From Gammaproteobacteria bacterium (lineage in GTDB: Bacteria > Pseudomonadota > Gammaproteobacteria > Pseudomonadales > Azotimanducaceae), in the NCBI GenBank assembly GCA_003228415.1, contig QIDL01000479.1, positions 1-8,490 of the forward strand: a stretch of 8,490 nt of DNA, written 5' to 3'. The notes beneath the pieces are model-generated. The model was not told the origin of the DNA. It ran no database searches and saw nothing but the letters and a program-made list of their open reading frames with translations. Positions 1 to 6,400 of this stretch are shown here, one piece after another; positions within the stretch are counted from its first letter, which is position 1; every line of letters begins with the position of its first letter. Position numbers and translations under genes: made by a program.

Positions 1-1727
1 TGGCGCAGCGACTCTATGAAGCCGGCTACATCACCTACATGCGGACCGATTCGACAAACCTGTCCAATGAGGCACTCTCCGCCTGCAGGGAGTACATTGC
101 AGACAAGTACGGGGATCGCTACCTGCCGGAACAACCCAATGTCTATACCGCAAAAAAGGCGGCTCAAGAGGCTCATGAGGCCATCAGACCCTCGAATGTC
201 GGTACGCTTGCAGATTTTCTCAGCGCTGTGGACGACGATGCCGTCCGCCTTTACGACCTGATCTGGCGCCAGTTTGTCGCCTGCCAGATGCCACCGGCAG
301 AGTATCTCAGTACCACTGTCGTGGTGGAGGCAGGCGAGTTCGAGCTGAAGATTCGTGGTCGAATCCTGCAGTTTGATGGCTACACGGCGGTACTGCCACC
401 GATGTCCAGGAAGGACGAAGACTCAGCGCTGCCTGACTATCAGATCGGTGAAGTTCTGTCACTGGCGGACGTGGAAGGCGTTCAACACTTTACCAAGCCA
501 CCGCCACGTTTTGGTGAGGCGAGCCTGGTTCGCGAGCTGGAGAAGCGCGGAATTGGCAGACCGTCTACCTATGCAGCGATCATATCCACGATTCAGGATC
601 GAGGGTACGTCACCCTCCAGAGCAAACGCTTTCACGCCGAAAGAATTGGCGAACTGGTCACCGACCGTCTCGTCGAGCAATTCGAAAACCTGCTCGACTA
701 TGGCTTCACCGCCCGAATGGAAGGCGAGTTGGACCAGATTGCCGAAGGCGACGCAAGCTGGCGTAGTGTGCTTGATGAGTTCTATGGAGACTTTTCCGCC
801 AAGCTGGAAGTTGCCCGCGGTGCCGAGCAGGGCATGCGCTCGAACGAGCCAACGGATACCGATGTTCCCTGTGAACGTTGCGGCCGACATATGCAGGTTC
901 GTACCGGCGGTACCGGTGTCTTTCTCGGCTGTTCGGGATATGGCTTGCCGCCAAAAGAACGTTGTACCAACACGATGAACCTGATTTCCGGAGACGAGGT
1001 GGTCGACGTCGACCAGGACGATGAAGGCGAATCCCGGCTCTTACGTTCGAAATGGAAGTGCCCGTTATGCCAGACCCCAATGGGCAGCTATCTGATTGAC
1101 GAGCAGCGGAAATTACACGTCTGCGGCAACAACCCGGACTGCGCGGGTTTCTCCGTCGAGCAGGGTGCTTTCAGAATCAAGGGCTACGATGGTCCGGTGA
1201 TCGAGTGCGACAAGTGCGGTGCCGAAATGCAGTTGAAATCCGGGCGCTTTGGCAAATACTTCGGTTGCACCAGCGCTGACTGCAAAAATACCCGCAAACT
1301 CTTACGCAGCGGCGAACCGGCGCCGCCGAAAGCAGATCCGATACCGATGCCAGAGCTTCGCTGCCAGAAGGTCGACGATTCCTACCTTCTCAGAGACGGG
1401 GCATCTGGTATTTTTCTGGCGGCAAGCCAGTTCCCCAAAAACCGGGAAACCCGGGCGCCACTGATCGTTGAGATCAAGCCGCACGCTAACGAGCTCGATC
1501 CGAAATTCAGCTATCTCCTCGATGCGCCAGAAGCAGATCCGGATGGTTTGCCTGCCGTTGTCCGTTATAGTCGAAAAACCAAGGAACAGTACGTCCAATC
1601 TGAAGTTGACGGGAAGGCCACCGGGTGGAAGGCTTTCTATCGGAACGGTCGTTGGGAAGAGCAGGCGAAACCCGAAAAGAAAGTACGAAAAAAGGCGCGC
1701 GGTGCGCGGTCCAAAGTCAAGAATTGA
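1..1727 (+). CDS. topA: DNA topoisomerase I (type IA), 5'-truncated by window edge
   Basis: This enzyme relaxes negatively supercoiled DNA by single-strand passage in the nucleoid. The frame is already open at base 3, with no start inside the window. The visible 574 residues begin just before the catalytic tyrosine: the motif ITYMRTDS matches the E. coli Tyr319 region, and the Tyr codon lies at 36-38. An ATG at 39 directly follows it and cannot be the start. Further family motifs are HEAIRP and the stretch PPPRFGEASLVRELEKRGIG with the following RPSTYA. Three C4 zinc-ribbon modules lie at about 870-1283 (visible residues about 290-321, 353-380 and 402-427), each with four cysteines present. 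A further C-terminal domain and a Lys/Arg-rich tail (KKVRKKARGARSKVKN) end the protein, as in gammaproteobacterial TopA. The missing N-terminus would carry the Toprim domain. The next gene starts 6 bp downstream. Confidence 0.97.
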   Translation, partial: AQRLYEAGYITYMRTDSTNLSNEALSACREYIADKYGDRYLPEQPNVYTAKKAAQEAHEAIRPSNVGTLADFLSAVDDDAVRLYDLIWRQFVACQMPPAEYLSTTVVVEAGEFELKIRGRILQFDGYTAVLPPMSRKDEDSALPDYQIGEVLSLADVEGVQHFTKPPPRFGEASLVRELEKRGIGRPSTYAAIISTIQDRGYVTLQSKRFHAERIGELVTDRLVEQFENLLDYGFTARMEGELDQIAEGDASWRSVLDEFYGDFSAKLEVARGAEQGMRSNEPTDTDVPCERCGRHMQVRTGGTGVFLGCSGYGLPPKERCTNTMNLISGDEVVDVDQDDEGESRLLRSKWKCPLCQTPMGSYLIDEQRKLHVCGNNPDCAGFSVEQGAFRIKGYDGPVIECDKCGAEMQLKSGRFGKYFGCTSADCKNTRKLLRSGEPAPPKADPIPMPELRCQKVDDSYLLRDGASGIFLAASQFPKNRETRAPLIVEIKPHANELDPKFSYLLDAPEADPDGLPAVVRYSRKTKEQYVQSEVDGKATGWKAFYRNGRWEEQAKPEKKVRKKARGARSKVKN

Positions 1728-1733
1728 GGTGGG
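1728..1733 (+). promoter_or_regulatory. Ribosome binding site of the small acidic protein
   Basis: GGTGGG, preceded by the A of the topA stop codon (AGGTGGG), lies immediately before ATG 1734. The spacing is short, so efficient translation may depend on ribosomes finishing topA. Confidence 0.4.
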
Positions 1734-2057
1734 ATGAGTATTTTTCTAGAAATCACGCAACTCGAAAATGGTGACATCGTTCTCAGAGAGGCTGGCAATG
1801 AAGCAGACTCGATCGACGAGCAACTCGCTGACCGGCGACCACCAGCCGGGGAACACGCACCCGATCCTCTCGTTCGCATCAGTTTCTCCGATGAAGTGAA
1901 GGATATGCTGGGTGGAGATCTGGTAGGCGTGGCAGAAGCGATGATCGATGCGGCAACCGATTTTCTGGGAGAAGAGACGATTGATAACGGATTTGATACA
2001 GAAATCGATAACGAAGTCGAAGCAGAGCGGATGCCGCCGGCACCCGTCATTCATTGA
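1734..2057 (+). CDS. Small acidic conserved-type protein downstream of topA
   Basis: This encodes 107 residues with no family I can name firmly. It is very acidic (27 Asp/Glu against 6 Lys/Arg) and has no signal peptide or membrane segment, so a soluble cytoplasmic protein is likely. The N-terminus (MSIFLEITQLENGDIVLREA) looks like a short beta-hairpin. A Pro-rich linker follows, then PLVRISFSDEVKDMLG and an amphipathic helix (about residues 55-78), then a disordered acidic tail. The gene begins 6 bp after the topA stop behind AGGTGGG, so it is probably cotranscribed with topA. From memory, Pseudomonas has small hypothetical genes at this place between topA and lexA, which supports it being a real gene. 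Function is unknown. Confidence 0.75.
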   Translation: MSIFLEITQLENGDIVLREAGNEADSIDEQLADRRPPAGEHAPDPLVRISFSDEVKDMLGGDLVGVAEAMIDAATDFLGEETIDNGFDTEIDNEVEAERMPPAPVIH

Positions 2058-2062
2058 CCGAA

Positions 2063-2130
2063 CCAGTCGCCTTGGCGACTGGCTGCTTCAGCCACCGGCT
2101 GCTTCAGCCGGCGGTCGCTATAGCGACTGG
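2063..2130. repeat. Cluster of four tandem hairpins between convergent genes (REP/BIME-like or bidirectional terminator)
   Basis: Four palindromes follow each other almost without gaps. Hairpin 1 is CCAGTCGCC/GGCGACTGG with a TT centre (2063-2082). Hairpin 2 is GGCTG-CTT-CAGCC (2081-2093). Hairpin 3 is CCGGCTG-CTT-CAGCCGG (2095-2111). Hairpin 4 is the perfect palindrome GTCGCTATAGCGAC (2114-2127). The core GGCTGCTTCAGCC occurs twice as a direct repeat, and the outer arms CCAGTCGC (2063-2070) and GCGACTGG (2123-2130) can also pair, so the whole block is an imperfect large inverted repeat. It fills the gap between the small acidic gene (stop at 2057) and lexA, and includes the lexA stop codon (2118-2120). 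There is no T-run on either side, so it is not a textbook intrinsic terminator. It may still stop transcription, stabilise 3' ends, or be a dispersed REP-type repeat. Confidence 0.8.
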
Positions 2131-2720
2131 CGGATTACGCCGACGCTCAATCCCTCGATCTGAAAGGACTGTGCTTTCAGATCGATCTCAATGGGTTCGT
2201 AGGCCGAATTTTCCGGCAGCAACACCACCTTGTTACGCTGGCGGGTGCGCTGAAAGCGTTTGACGGTGACTTCGTCTTCGATACGGGCAACGACGATCTG
2301 ACCGTTGCTGGCTTCCGCAGTCTTATGCACGGCCAGCAGATCGCCGTCGAGGATGCCGGCTTCGATCATGCTGTCACCGTGCACTCTCAGCAGATAATCG
2401 GCCCTGGGTTGAAAAAAACCCGCAGGCATATCGATCCGATCTTCGATGTGCTCGGCTGCCAGAATCGGACTTCCTGCAGCAACCCGACCCACGATCGGCA
2501 GGCCGCCATCTACCGGTATTCGGATACCGCGGGAGGTACCGGGAATCATTTCGATTGCTCCCTTACGTGCCAGCGCTTTCAGGTGCTCCTCCGCCGCGTT
2601 CGGAGATTTGAAGCCTAACTCCTGAGCGATATTGGCCCGTGTAGGGGGATATCCGGTGTCGGCGATGTATTGTCTGACCAGGTCCAGGACCTGAGCCTGA
2701 CGGGAAGTGAGGGATTCCAT
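2118..2720 (-). CDS. lexA: LexA repressor, SOS regulator
   Basis: LexA is a dimeric repressor of the SOS regulon that cleaves itself when RecA filaments form on damaged DNA. The 200-residue product aligns along its whole length with E. coli LexA. The N-terminal winged helix-turn-helix contains PPTRANIAQELGF and SPNAAEEHLKALARKG. The self-cleavage site is Ala82-Gly83 in GRVAAGSP. The catalytic dyad is Ser117 (HGDSM) and Lys154 (VTVKR), with the same 37-residue separation as Ser119/Lys156 in E. coli. The end is QIEGLSVGVIRQSL. The start is set by the family pattern M-x-x-LT-x-RQ. The frame stays open upstream to a GTG at 2789 and an ATG at 2780, but that extension looks unlike LexA. The last three codons and stop (CAG TCG CTA TAG) lie in the hairpin cluster. 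Two SOS boxes upstream imply autoregulation. No sulA-like gene follows. Confidence 0.97.
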   Translation of the reverse strand: MESLTSRQAQVLDLVRQYIADTGYPPTRANIAQELGFKSPNAAEEHLKALARKGAIEMIPGTSRGIRIPVDGGLPIVGRVAAGSPILAAEHIEDRIDMPAGFFQPRADYLLRVHGDSMIEAGILDGDLLAVHKTAEASNGQIVVARIEDEVTVKRFQRTRQRNKVVLLPENSAYEPIEIDLKAQSFQIEGLSVGVIRQSL

Positions 2721-2733
2721 CTTTTGCCGTTTA

Positions 2734-2739
2734 CCTCTC
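2734..2739 (-). promoter_or_regulatory. Candidate lexA ribosome binding site with long spacing
   Basis: GAGAGG on the minus strand lies 13 nt from the ATG at 2720, which is longer than the usual 5-9 nt. No other purine-rich site fits better, so lexA translation initiation may be modest or helped by leader structure. Confidence 0.45.
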
Positions 2740-2767
2740 AATGATTTTATGCAACGACCGTAGTCAG

Positions 2768-2808
2768 TGACTTCACCCATTGACTTCACAATGACTTCAA
2801 TGACTTCG
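2768..2808. repeat. Four short direct repeats (TGACTTC) in the lexA leader
   Basis: TGACTTC begins at 2768, 2781, 2792 and 2801; the first three copies are TGACTTCA and the last is TGACTTCG. The spacings shrink from 13 to 11 to 9 bp. On the lexA strand this reads as repeated GAAGTCA, the first two copies forming an exact 9-bp period (GAAGTCATT twice). It lies between the SOS boxes and lexA. A perfect palindrome AACAGCTGTT (2810-2819) is next to it. It could be a regulator site array or replication slippage. Confidence 0.65.
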
Positions 2809-2834
2809 GAACAGCTGTTAAGGTTCTACCGAAA

Positions 2835-2850
2835 CTGGCTGAATATACAG
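2835..2850. promoter_or_regulatory. SOS box (LexA operator), lexA-proximal
   Basis: CTGGCTGAATATACAG fits the CTG-N10-CAG pattern of LexA operators. The right half (ATATACAGTA) matches the E. coli consensus well and the left half is weaker. It starts 20 bp before the second box, which puts the two dimers on nearly the same DNA face. Confidence 0.88.
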
Positions 2851-2854
2851 TACC

Positions 2855-2870
2855 CTGTGAGTATATACAG
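2855..2870. promoter_or_regulatory. SOS box (LexA operator), strong copy
   Basis: CTGTGAGTATATACAG fits CTG-N10-CAG. Its reverse complement, CTGTATATACTCACAG, is by recall identical to the first of the two operators in front of E. coli lexA. The flanking bases (TAC on the lexA strand) also fit. It overlaps the likely -10 of lexA and lies 11 bp upstream of the -35 of the divergent promoter. Confidence 0.93.
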
Positions 2871-2888
2871 TACCAAGAGATTTGCACA
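2860..2888 (-). promoter_or_regulatory. Probable lexA promoter overlapping the SOS box
   Basis: On the minus strand TATACT (2860-2865) is a good -10 within the strong SOS box, the same hexamer as recalled for the E. coli lexA promoter. At 17 bp spacing the -35 would be TGTGCA (2883-2888), which is weak. Transcription would begin near 2853, giving a leader of about 130 nt. LexA bound to the box would cover the -10. Confidence 0.5.
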
Positions 2889-2910
2889 GTGTTTTCGGGT
2901 TACTTAATAT
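2882..2910 (+). promoter_or_regulatory. Sigma70-type promoter for the envelope/purine operon
   Basis: TTGCAC (2882-2887) and TAATAT (2905-2910) are separated by exactly 17 bp and read towards the gene at 2939, predicting a start near 2917 and a leader of about 20 nt. It is back to back with the lexA promoter, and its -35 lies just past the strong SOS box. LexA could therefore influence it, although neither box overlaps its core elements. Confidence 0.65.
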
Positions 2911-2928
2911 CCTGCCCGCGGTACCGCT

Positions 2929-2932
2929 AGGA
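2929..2932 (+). promoter_or_regulatory. Ribosome binding site of the LolA-like gene
   Basis: AGGA lies 6 nt before ATG 2939 and selects this start. A nearer-upstream ATG at 2932 is in another frame. Confidence 0.6.
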
Positions 2933-2938
2933 TGACGG

Positions 2939-3781
2939 ATGTTGAAGTTGGGTTGTCTCCTCGCGTCGCTCTGTCTGACTACGATTTCAGGCTGGGCTAC
3001 AGCCGAGGGTATTGCTGACGTACAGGCAGATGAGAAAGCCTTCTCCATCGAGGGGCTATCGCCTGAGGAGGCCGGGCTCGCCATTTTCCGCGAAGCCGAC
3101 CGCCGTGAGTCAGGCTATGAGGATCTCAAGGTCGATCTGGAGATGATCCTGCGCACCTCGCGAGGCAACGAAAGCCGGCGCGCACTCCGGATCCGGCAAC
3201 TGGAAATGCCCGGTGACGGCGATCGGTTGCTGGTGGTGTTCGACACACCGAAACCGATTCGCGGCACGGCACTGTTGAGCTATGCCCACAGAGAAGGCTC
3301 CGACGATCAATGGTTGTACCTGCCTGCGCTGAAGCGGGTCAAGCGAATCGCCAGCCAGAACAAATCCGGCCCCTTCCTGTCGAGCGAGTTCGCCTACGAA
3401 GACCTGGCCTTGCAGGAGGTAGAGAAATACACCTACCGGCTACTGGAGCAGATTGAGCGCGATGGGGATTCCTATTTTCTGGTCGAGCGCAGGCCGGTCG
3501 GCGATCACTCGGGATACGCTCGCCAGGTGGTTCAGGTGGACGTCCAGGAATTACTCATCCATCACATCGACTACTTCGACCGCCAGGACCGGCCTTTGAA
3601 AACGATGCTCCTCGACGGCTATCAGATCCACCAACAACGCTTCTGGAAGCCGCAGCGCATGCTCATGTACAACATCCAGACCGGCAAAAGCACCGAGTTG
3701 ACCTGGCGAAACTTCGAATTTGCCACCGGTATGGACGCAGACAGAGATTTCTCCACCAACAGCCTTCTTCGAGCCCGATGA
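2939..3781 (+). CDS. LolA-like periplasmic protein (outer membrane lipoprotein-sorting protein family)
   Basis: The 280-residue product begins with a Sec signal peptide (MLKLGCLLASLCLTTISGWATA, probable cleavage near residue 22) without a good lipobox. The mature part matches the pattern I associate with the LolA-like/COG2834 family: an early helix (PEEAGLAIFREADRRESGY), beta strands with VDLEMILRTSRG, then FDTPKPIRGTALLSY, DDQWLYLPALKRVKRI, and SGPFLSSEFAYEDL. Family members fold like LolA/LolB, an open beta-barrel that holds a lipid or lipid-modified cargo, and often sit beside RND/MMPL exporters and porin-like proteins. Here the next gene is such an outer-membrane barrel, joined by an ATGA overlap, so the two proteins probably work together in the envelope. 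The cargo is unknown. It is not LolA itself, since sequence and context differ. Confidence 0.85.
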   Translation: MLKLGCLLASLCLTTISGWATAEGIADVQADEKAFSIEGLSPEEAGLAIFREADRRESGYEDLKVDLEMILRTSRGNESRRALRIRQLEMPGDGDRLLVVFDTPKPIRGTALLSYAHREGSDDQWLYLPALKRVKRIASQNKSGPFLSSEFAYEDLALQEVEKYTYRLLEQIERDGDSYFLVERRPVGDHSGYARQVVQVDVQELLIHHIDYFDRQDRPLKTMLLDGYQIHQQRFWKPQRMLMYNIQTGKSTELTWRNFEFATGMDADRDFSTNSLLRAR

Positions 3782-5325
3782 CGCGCACCGCAGTCCGTTG
3801 GGGCTGCTGTTTGCTGCTGTCCTGGTGGATGGTGTTGCCGGTGGACCTGGCGGCCGATGAACGGCTGGTGTTCGGTAGCTTTCAGAGTGCACAAAACGCT
3901 CGCAACTGGGCGAGCCGGGTGTCCGTCATCATCAACACAGATGTGGTGGTTGAAAAAACGAACAATGCCGGTGGTGACTGGCATCGCGTGGTGACTCTGG
4001 CGCTGGCCGCAGACGCGGCTGTACGAGTCAGGCGAGCGGCAGACAGCAGGCAGCTCAACTATTGGCGACTGATGGATCTGGATGCGGCATCGCGCCTGGC
4101 TATGGCCGCTCCGGAGCGGCCCTCGGAGACAGTGCGACCGGCCGCCGCGAGTCGTGCGTCTTCCGTGGTCCAGATGTTCGATCTGGACCTGGGGGTACAG
4201 GCTCGCACTTTCTTCAAGGAGGGCCTCGATGGTCAGTCCCGTTTCCATCCTTCGATCAGCCTCAAGGCGGACTACTATCGAGCCTGGGACGGTGAGCGAC
4301 AGAGCCTCACGTTTTCGCCGTTCTTCCGATACGATGCGGAAGATGAGGATCGAACTCACTTCGACATACGCGAAGGGTTCTGGAGCATCATCGGGGATGA
4401 CTGGGATTTTTCTCTTGGCGTGAAACAGGTTTTCTGGGGGGTCACGGAATTCAATCATCTGGTGGATGTGATCAATCAGACCGATCTGGTCGAAAACATC
4501 GATGGCGAGGACAAGCTCGGCCAGCCCATGGCGCACCTTTCGCTACTGCGTAGCTGGGGTATCCTGGACTTCTATCTGCTCACCGGCTTTCGCGAGCGGA
4601 CCTTTCCGGGGGTGGCCGGCAGGCCGCGGTTTTTCATACCGATCGACAACAACGATGCAACCTATGAATCCGGCGCCGGGCAGGGTCGGATCGATGCTGC
4701 TGTCCGCTGGTCACACCACATCGGCGCGTTTGAATTCGGCCTCTATCAATTTTCCGGCACCAGCCGCGCGCCGCTGTACGATGTCGTTCTGGATACGGCG
4801 GGTGAACTGCTTTTACGTCCGCGCTATCCGGTGATCGACCAGACCGGTTTGGACGCTCAGGCCGTTTTCGGGGACTGGTCTCTAAAACTCGAAGCCATCA
4901 ACCGTGTCGGCTTCATTGATCGGTACTATGCCTTCAATGCGGGTTTCGAACGAACTCTGGTCGGCGCGTTCGGCAGTCGCGCAGACCTCGGCATCGTTGT
5001 CGAATACCTCTATGACGGCCGCGGCGATGAAGCTTTCGATACCTTCTTCGAGAATGATCTGGCCCTGGCCACCCGGTGGCAGCTCAACGACCTTGGTGAC
5101 ACTCAGGCACTCATCGGGTTGGTCTGGGATACCGAAAACAACGAGACGATATTGACCCTGGAAGCCAGCCGTCGCCTGGGGGAGACTTGGACTCTGCTCC
5201 TCGAAGGACGCGCGTTCACTGGTGCTGCCGCTCCGGATCTGGACCATCCATTCGACCAGGCAAATCTGGGCGCCTCGGTGGCCAAAGACGACTACATAGA
5301 GTTGGAACTGACCCGATATTTTTGA
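3778..5325 (+). CDS. Outer-membrane beta-barrel protein with N-terminal SPOR-like domain
   Basis: The 515-residue product starts with a signal peptide (basic MTRTAVRWG, hydrophobic core, likely cleavage after DLAA near residue 26). Residues about 29-98 look like a SPOR domain: LVFGSFQSAQNARNWASRV, a middle strand, then DWHRVVTLAL and a closing helix. SPOR domains bind peptidoglycan lacking stem peptides, mainly at the septum. A linker follows (about 100-130), then repeated amphipathic beta strands from about 132 to the end. The terminal YIELELTRYF has alternating hydrophobic residues and a final Phe, the usual BAM signal. The motif FWGVTEFNHLVDVINQTD resembles the WG...DVINP-D motif of porin-like proteins that partner LolA-like proteins (recalled, not verified). 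The start overlaps the previous stop (ATGA), indicating coupling. The SPOR call rests on pattern only; the barrel call is firmer. Confidence 0.78.
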   Translation: MTRTAVRWGCCLLLSWWMVLPVDLAADERLVFGSFQSAQNARNWASRVSVIINTDVVVEKTNNAGGDWHRVVTLALAADAAVRVRRAADSRQLNYWRLMDLDAASRLAMAAPERPSETVRPAAASRASSVVQMFDLDLGVQARTFFKEGLDGQSRFHPSISLKADYYRAWDGERQSLTFSPFFRYDAEDEDRTHFDIREGFWSIIGDDWDFSLGVKQVFWGVTEFNHLVDVINQTDLVENIDGEDKLGQPMAHLSLLRSWGILDFYLLTGFRERTFPGVAGRPRFFIPIDNNDATYESGAGQGRIDAAVRWSHHIGAFEFGLYQFSGTSRAPLYDVVLDTAGELLLRPRYPVIDQTGLDAQAVFGDWSLKLEAINRVGFIDRYYAFNAGFERTLVGAFGSRADLGIVVEYLYDGRGDEAFDTFFENDLALATRWQLNDLGDTQALIGLVWDTENNETILTLEASRRLGETWTLLLEGRAFTGAAAPDLDHPFDQANLGASVAKDDYIELELTRYF

Positions 5326-5332
5326 GAACGAC

Positions 5333-6400
5333 ATGCTGGACGCTCTACAGGACTACCTCGGTTCCAACGCCTGGGTAGGGCAGGTTTTTCTGGTGGTGCT
5401 CGGCACCGCCGTCACCCACTTCGTGGTCAAGAGGCTGATGCGTCGCCTTGCGGATCAGCTCGAGAGAACCCAGAACCTCTATGACGATGCACTCCTGGAA
5501 GCCGCCCGTCGGCCTCTTGCCTGGGCGATCTGGCTGCTCGGTGTCAGCTGGGCGGCGGAGCTGGTAGGCGGGGGAGCCCAGGCCGAGATCTTCGACAGTG
5601 TTGGTGAAATTCGGGAAGTCGGCATCATCGCCCTGCTGGTCTGGTTCGCGGTGCGTTTCATCACATTTGTCGAGACCCATGTCTCCCGTTCCGACTATCG
5701 GGAAAATCCAACGGACCCCACCACCGCATCGGCGGTCGGTAAACTGCTGCGCGCCAGCATCATCATCACCGGGCTGCTGATGGTGCTACAGGGTCTCGGG
5801 TTCAGTATTTCCGGCGTGCTCGCCTTTGGTGGCGTAGGGGGAATCGCTGTGGGCTTCGCCGCCCGGGATCTTCTGGCCAACTTTTTCGGGGCCATCATGG
5901 TGTTTATGGATCGGCCTTTTTCGGTGGGAGACTGGATTCGATCACCGGATAAATCCATCGAAGGAACAGTAGAGGAGATCGGCTGGCGCCTGACCAGGAT
6001 TCGAACATTCGACGCCCGCCCGCTCTACGTGCCGAACGCGACCTTCGCATCCATAGCGGTCGAAAACCCATCCCGGATGACCAATCGCCGCATCAAGGAA
6101 ACCATCGGTGTGCGCTATGAGGACGTTGCCGTACTGGAACCTATTCTCGAAGATGTGCAGCAGATGCTGCGAGACCACGAAGCCATCGATCAATCGAAGA
6201 CGCTGATGGTGAATTTCAACGAGTTCGGTGCCTCGTCGTTGGATTTTTTCATCTACACGTTTACCAAGACCACGGTGTGGACCGATTTCCACGGTATCAA
6301 GCAGGATGTGCTGTTACGGATCGCTCGAATCATCGAGAGTCACGGCGCAGAGATTGCGTTCCCGACCCGTACGGTGCTGCTGGAGCAGCCAGAGGCGTGA
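5333..6400 (+). CDS. MscS-family mechanosensitive ion channel
   Basis: The 355-residue inner-membrane channel would open under membrane tension and release solutes during hypo-osmotic shock. Predicted membrane segments lie at about 14-34, 61-78, 95-113, 138-158 and the pore helix at about 160-192. The pore helix has the Gly/Ala-rich MscS pattern (GVLAFGGVGGIAVGFAARDL) followed by the hallmark FMDRPFSVGDWI. The cytoplasmic beta domain carries GTVEEIGWRLTRIRTFDARP and VPNATFASIAVENPSR, and the C-terminal alpha/beta domain ends near LLEQPEA. The length is somewhat greater than E. coli MscS (286), with two extra N-terminal helices. It starts 7 bp after the beta-barrel gene and its stop overlaps the next start (GTGA), so it is inside the operon. 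A housekeeping osmotic valve is the simplest role. Confidence 0.93.
   Translation: MLDALQDYLGSNAWVGQVFLVVLGTAVTHFVVKRLMRRLADQLERTQNLYDDALLEAARRPLAWAIWLLGVSWAAELVGGGAQAEIFDSVGEIREVGIIALLVWFAVRFITFVETHVSRSDYRENPTDPTTASAVGKLLRASIIITGLLMVLQGLGFSISGVLAFGGVGGIAVGFAARDLLANFFGAIMVFMDRPFSVGDWIRSPDKSIEGTVEEIGWRLTRIRTFDARPLYVPNATFASIAVENPSRMTNRRIKETIGVRYEDVAVLEPILEDVQQMLRDHEAIDQSKTLMVNFNEFGASSLDFFIYTFTKTTVWTDFHGIKQDVLLRIARIIESHGAEIAFPTRTVLLEQPEA

Noticed and set aside
39..41. ATG as the start of a 562-residue topoisomerase
   Set aside because: The frame is open upstream and the catalytic Tyr codon lies just before it, so the gene is cut by the window edge.
2939..2974. Possible lipoprotein signal (Cys6 or Cys12) in the LolA-like protein
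   Set aside because: Neither Cys has a proper lipobox: Cys12 follows Leu, and Cys6 is too near the N-terminus. A normal Sec cleavage near Ala22 fits better.
3622..4536. Long minus-strand open frame (304 codons) across the LolA-like/barrel junction
   Set aside because: Composition is shadow-like with no recognisable domain, and both plus-strand genes have clear signal peptides, motifs and coupling.
6277..6396. Upstream extension of the phosphoribosyltransferase frame inside the MscS gene
   Set aside because: The extra 40 residues do not resemble the family; GTG 6397 with the GTGA overlap gives the usual length.
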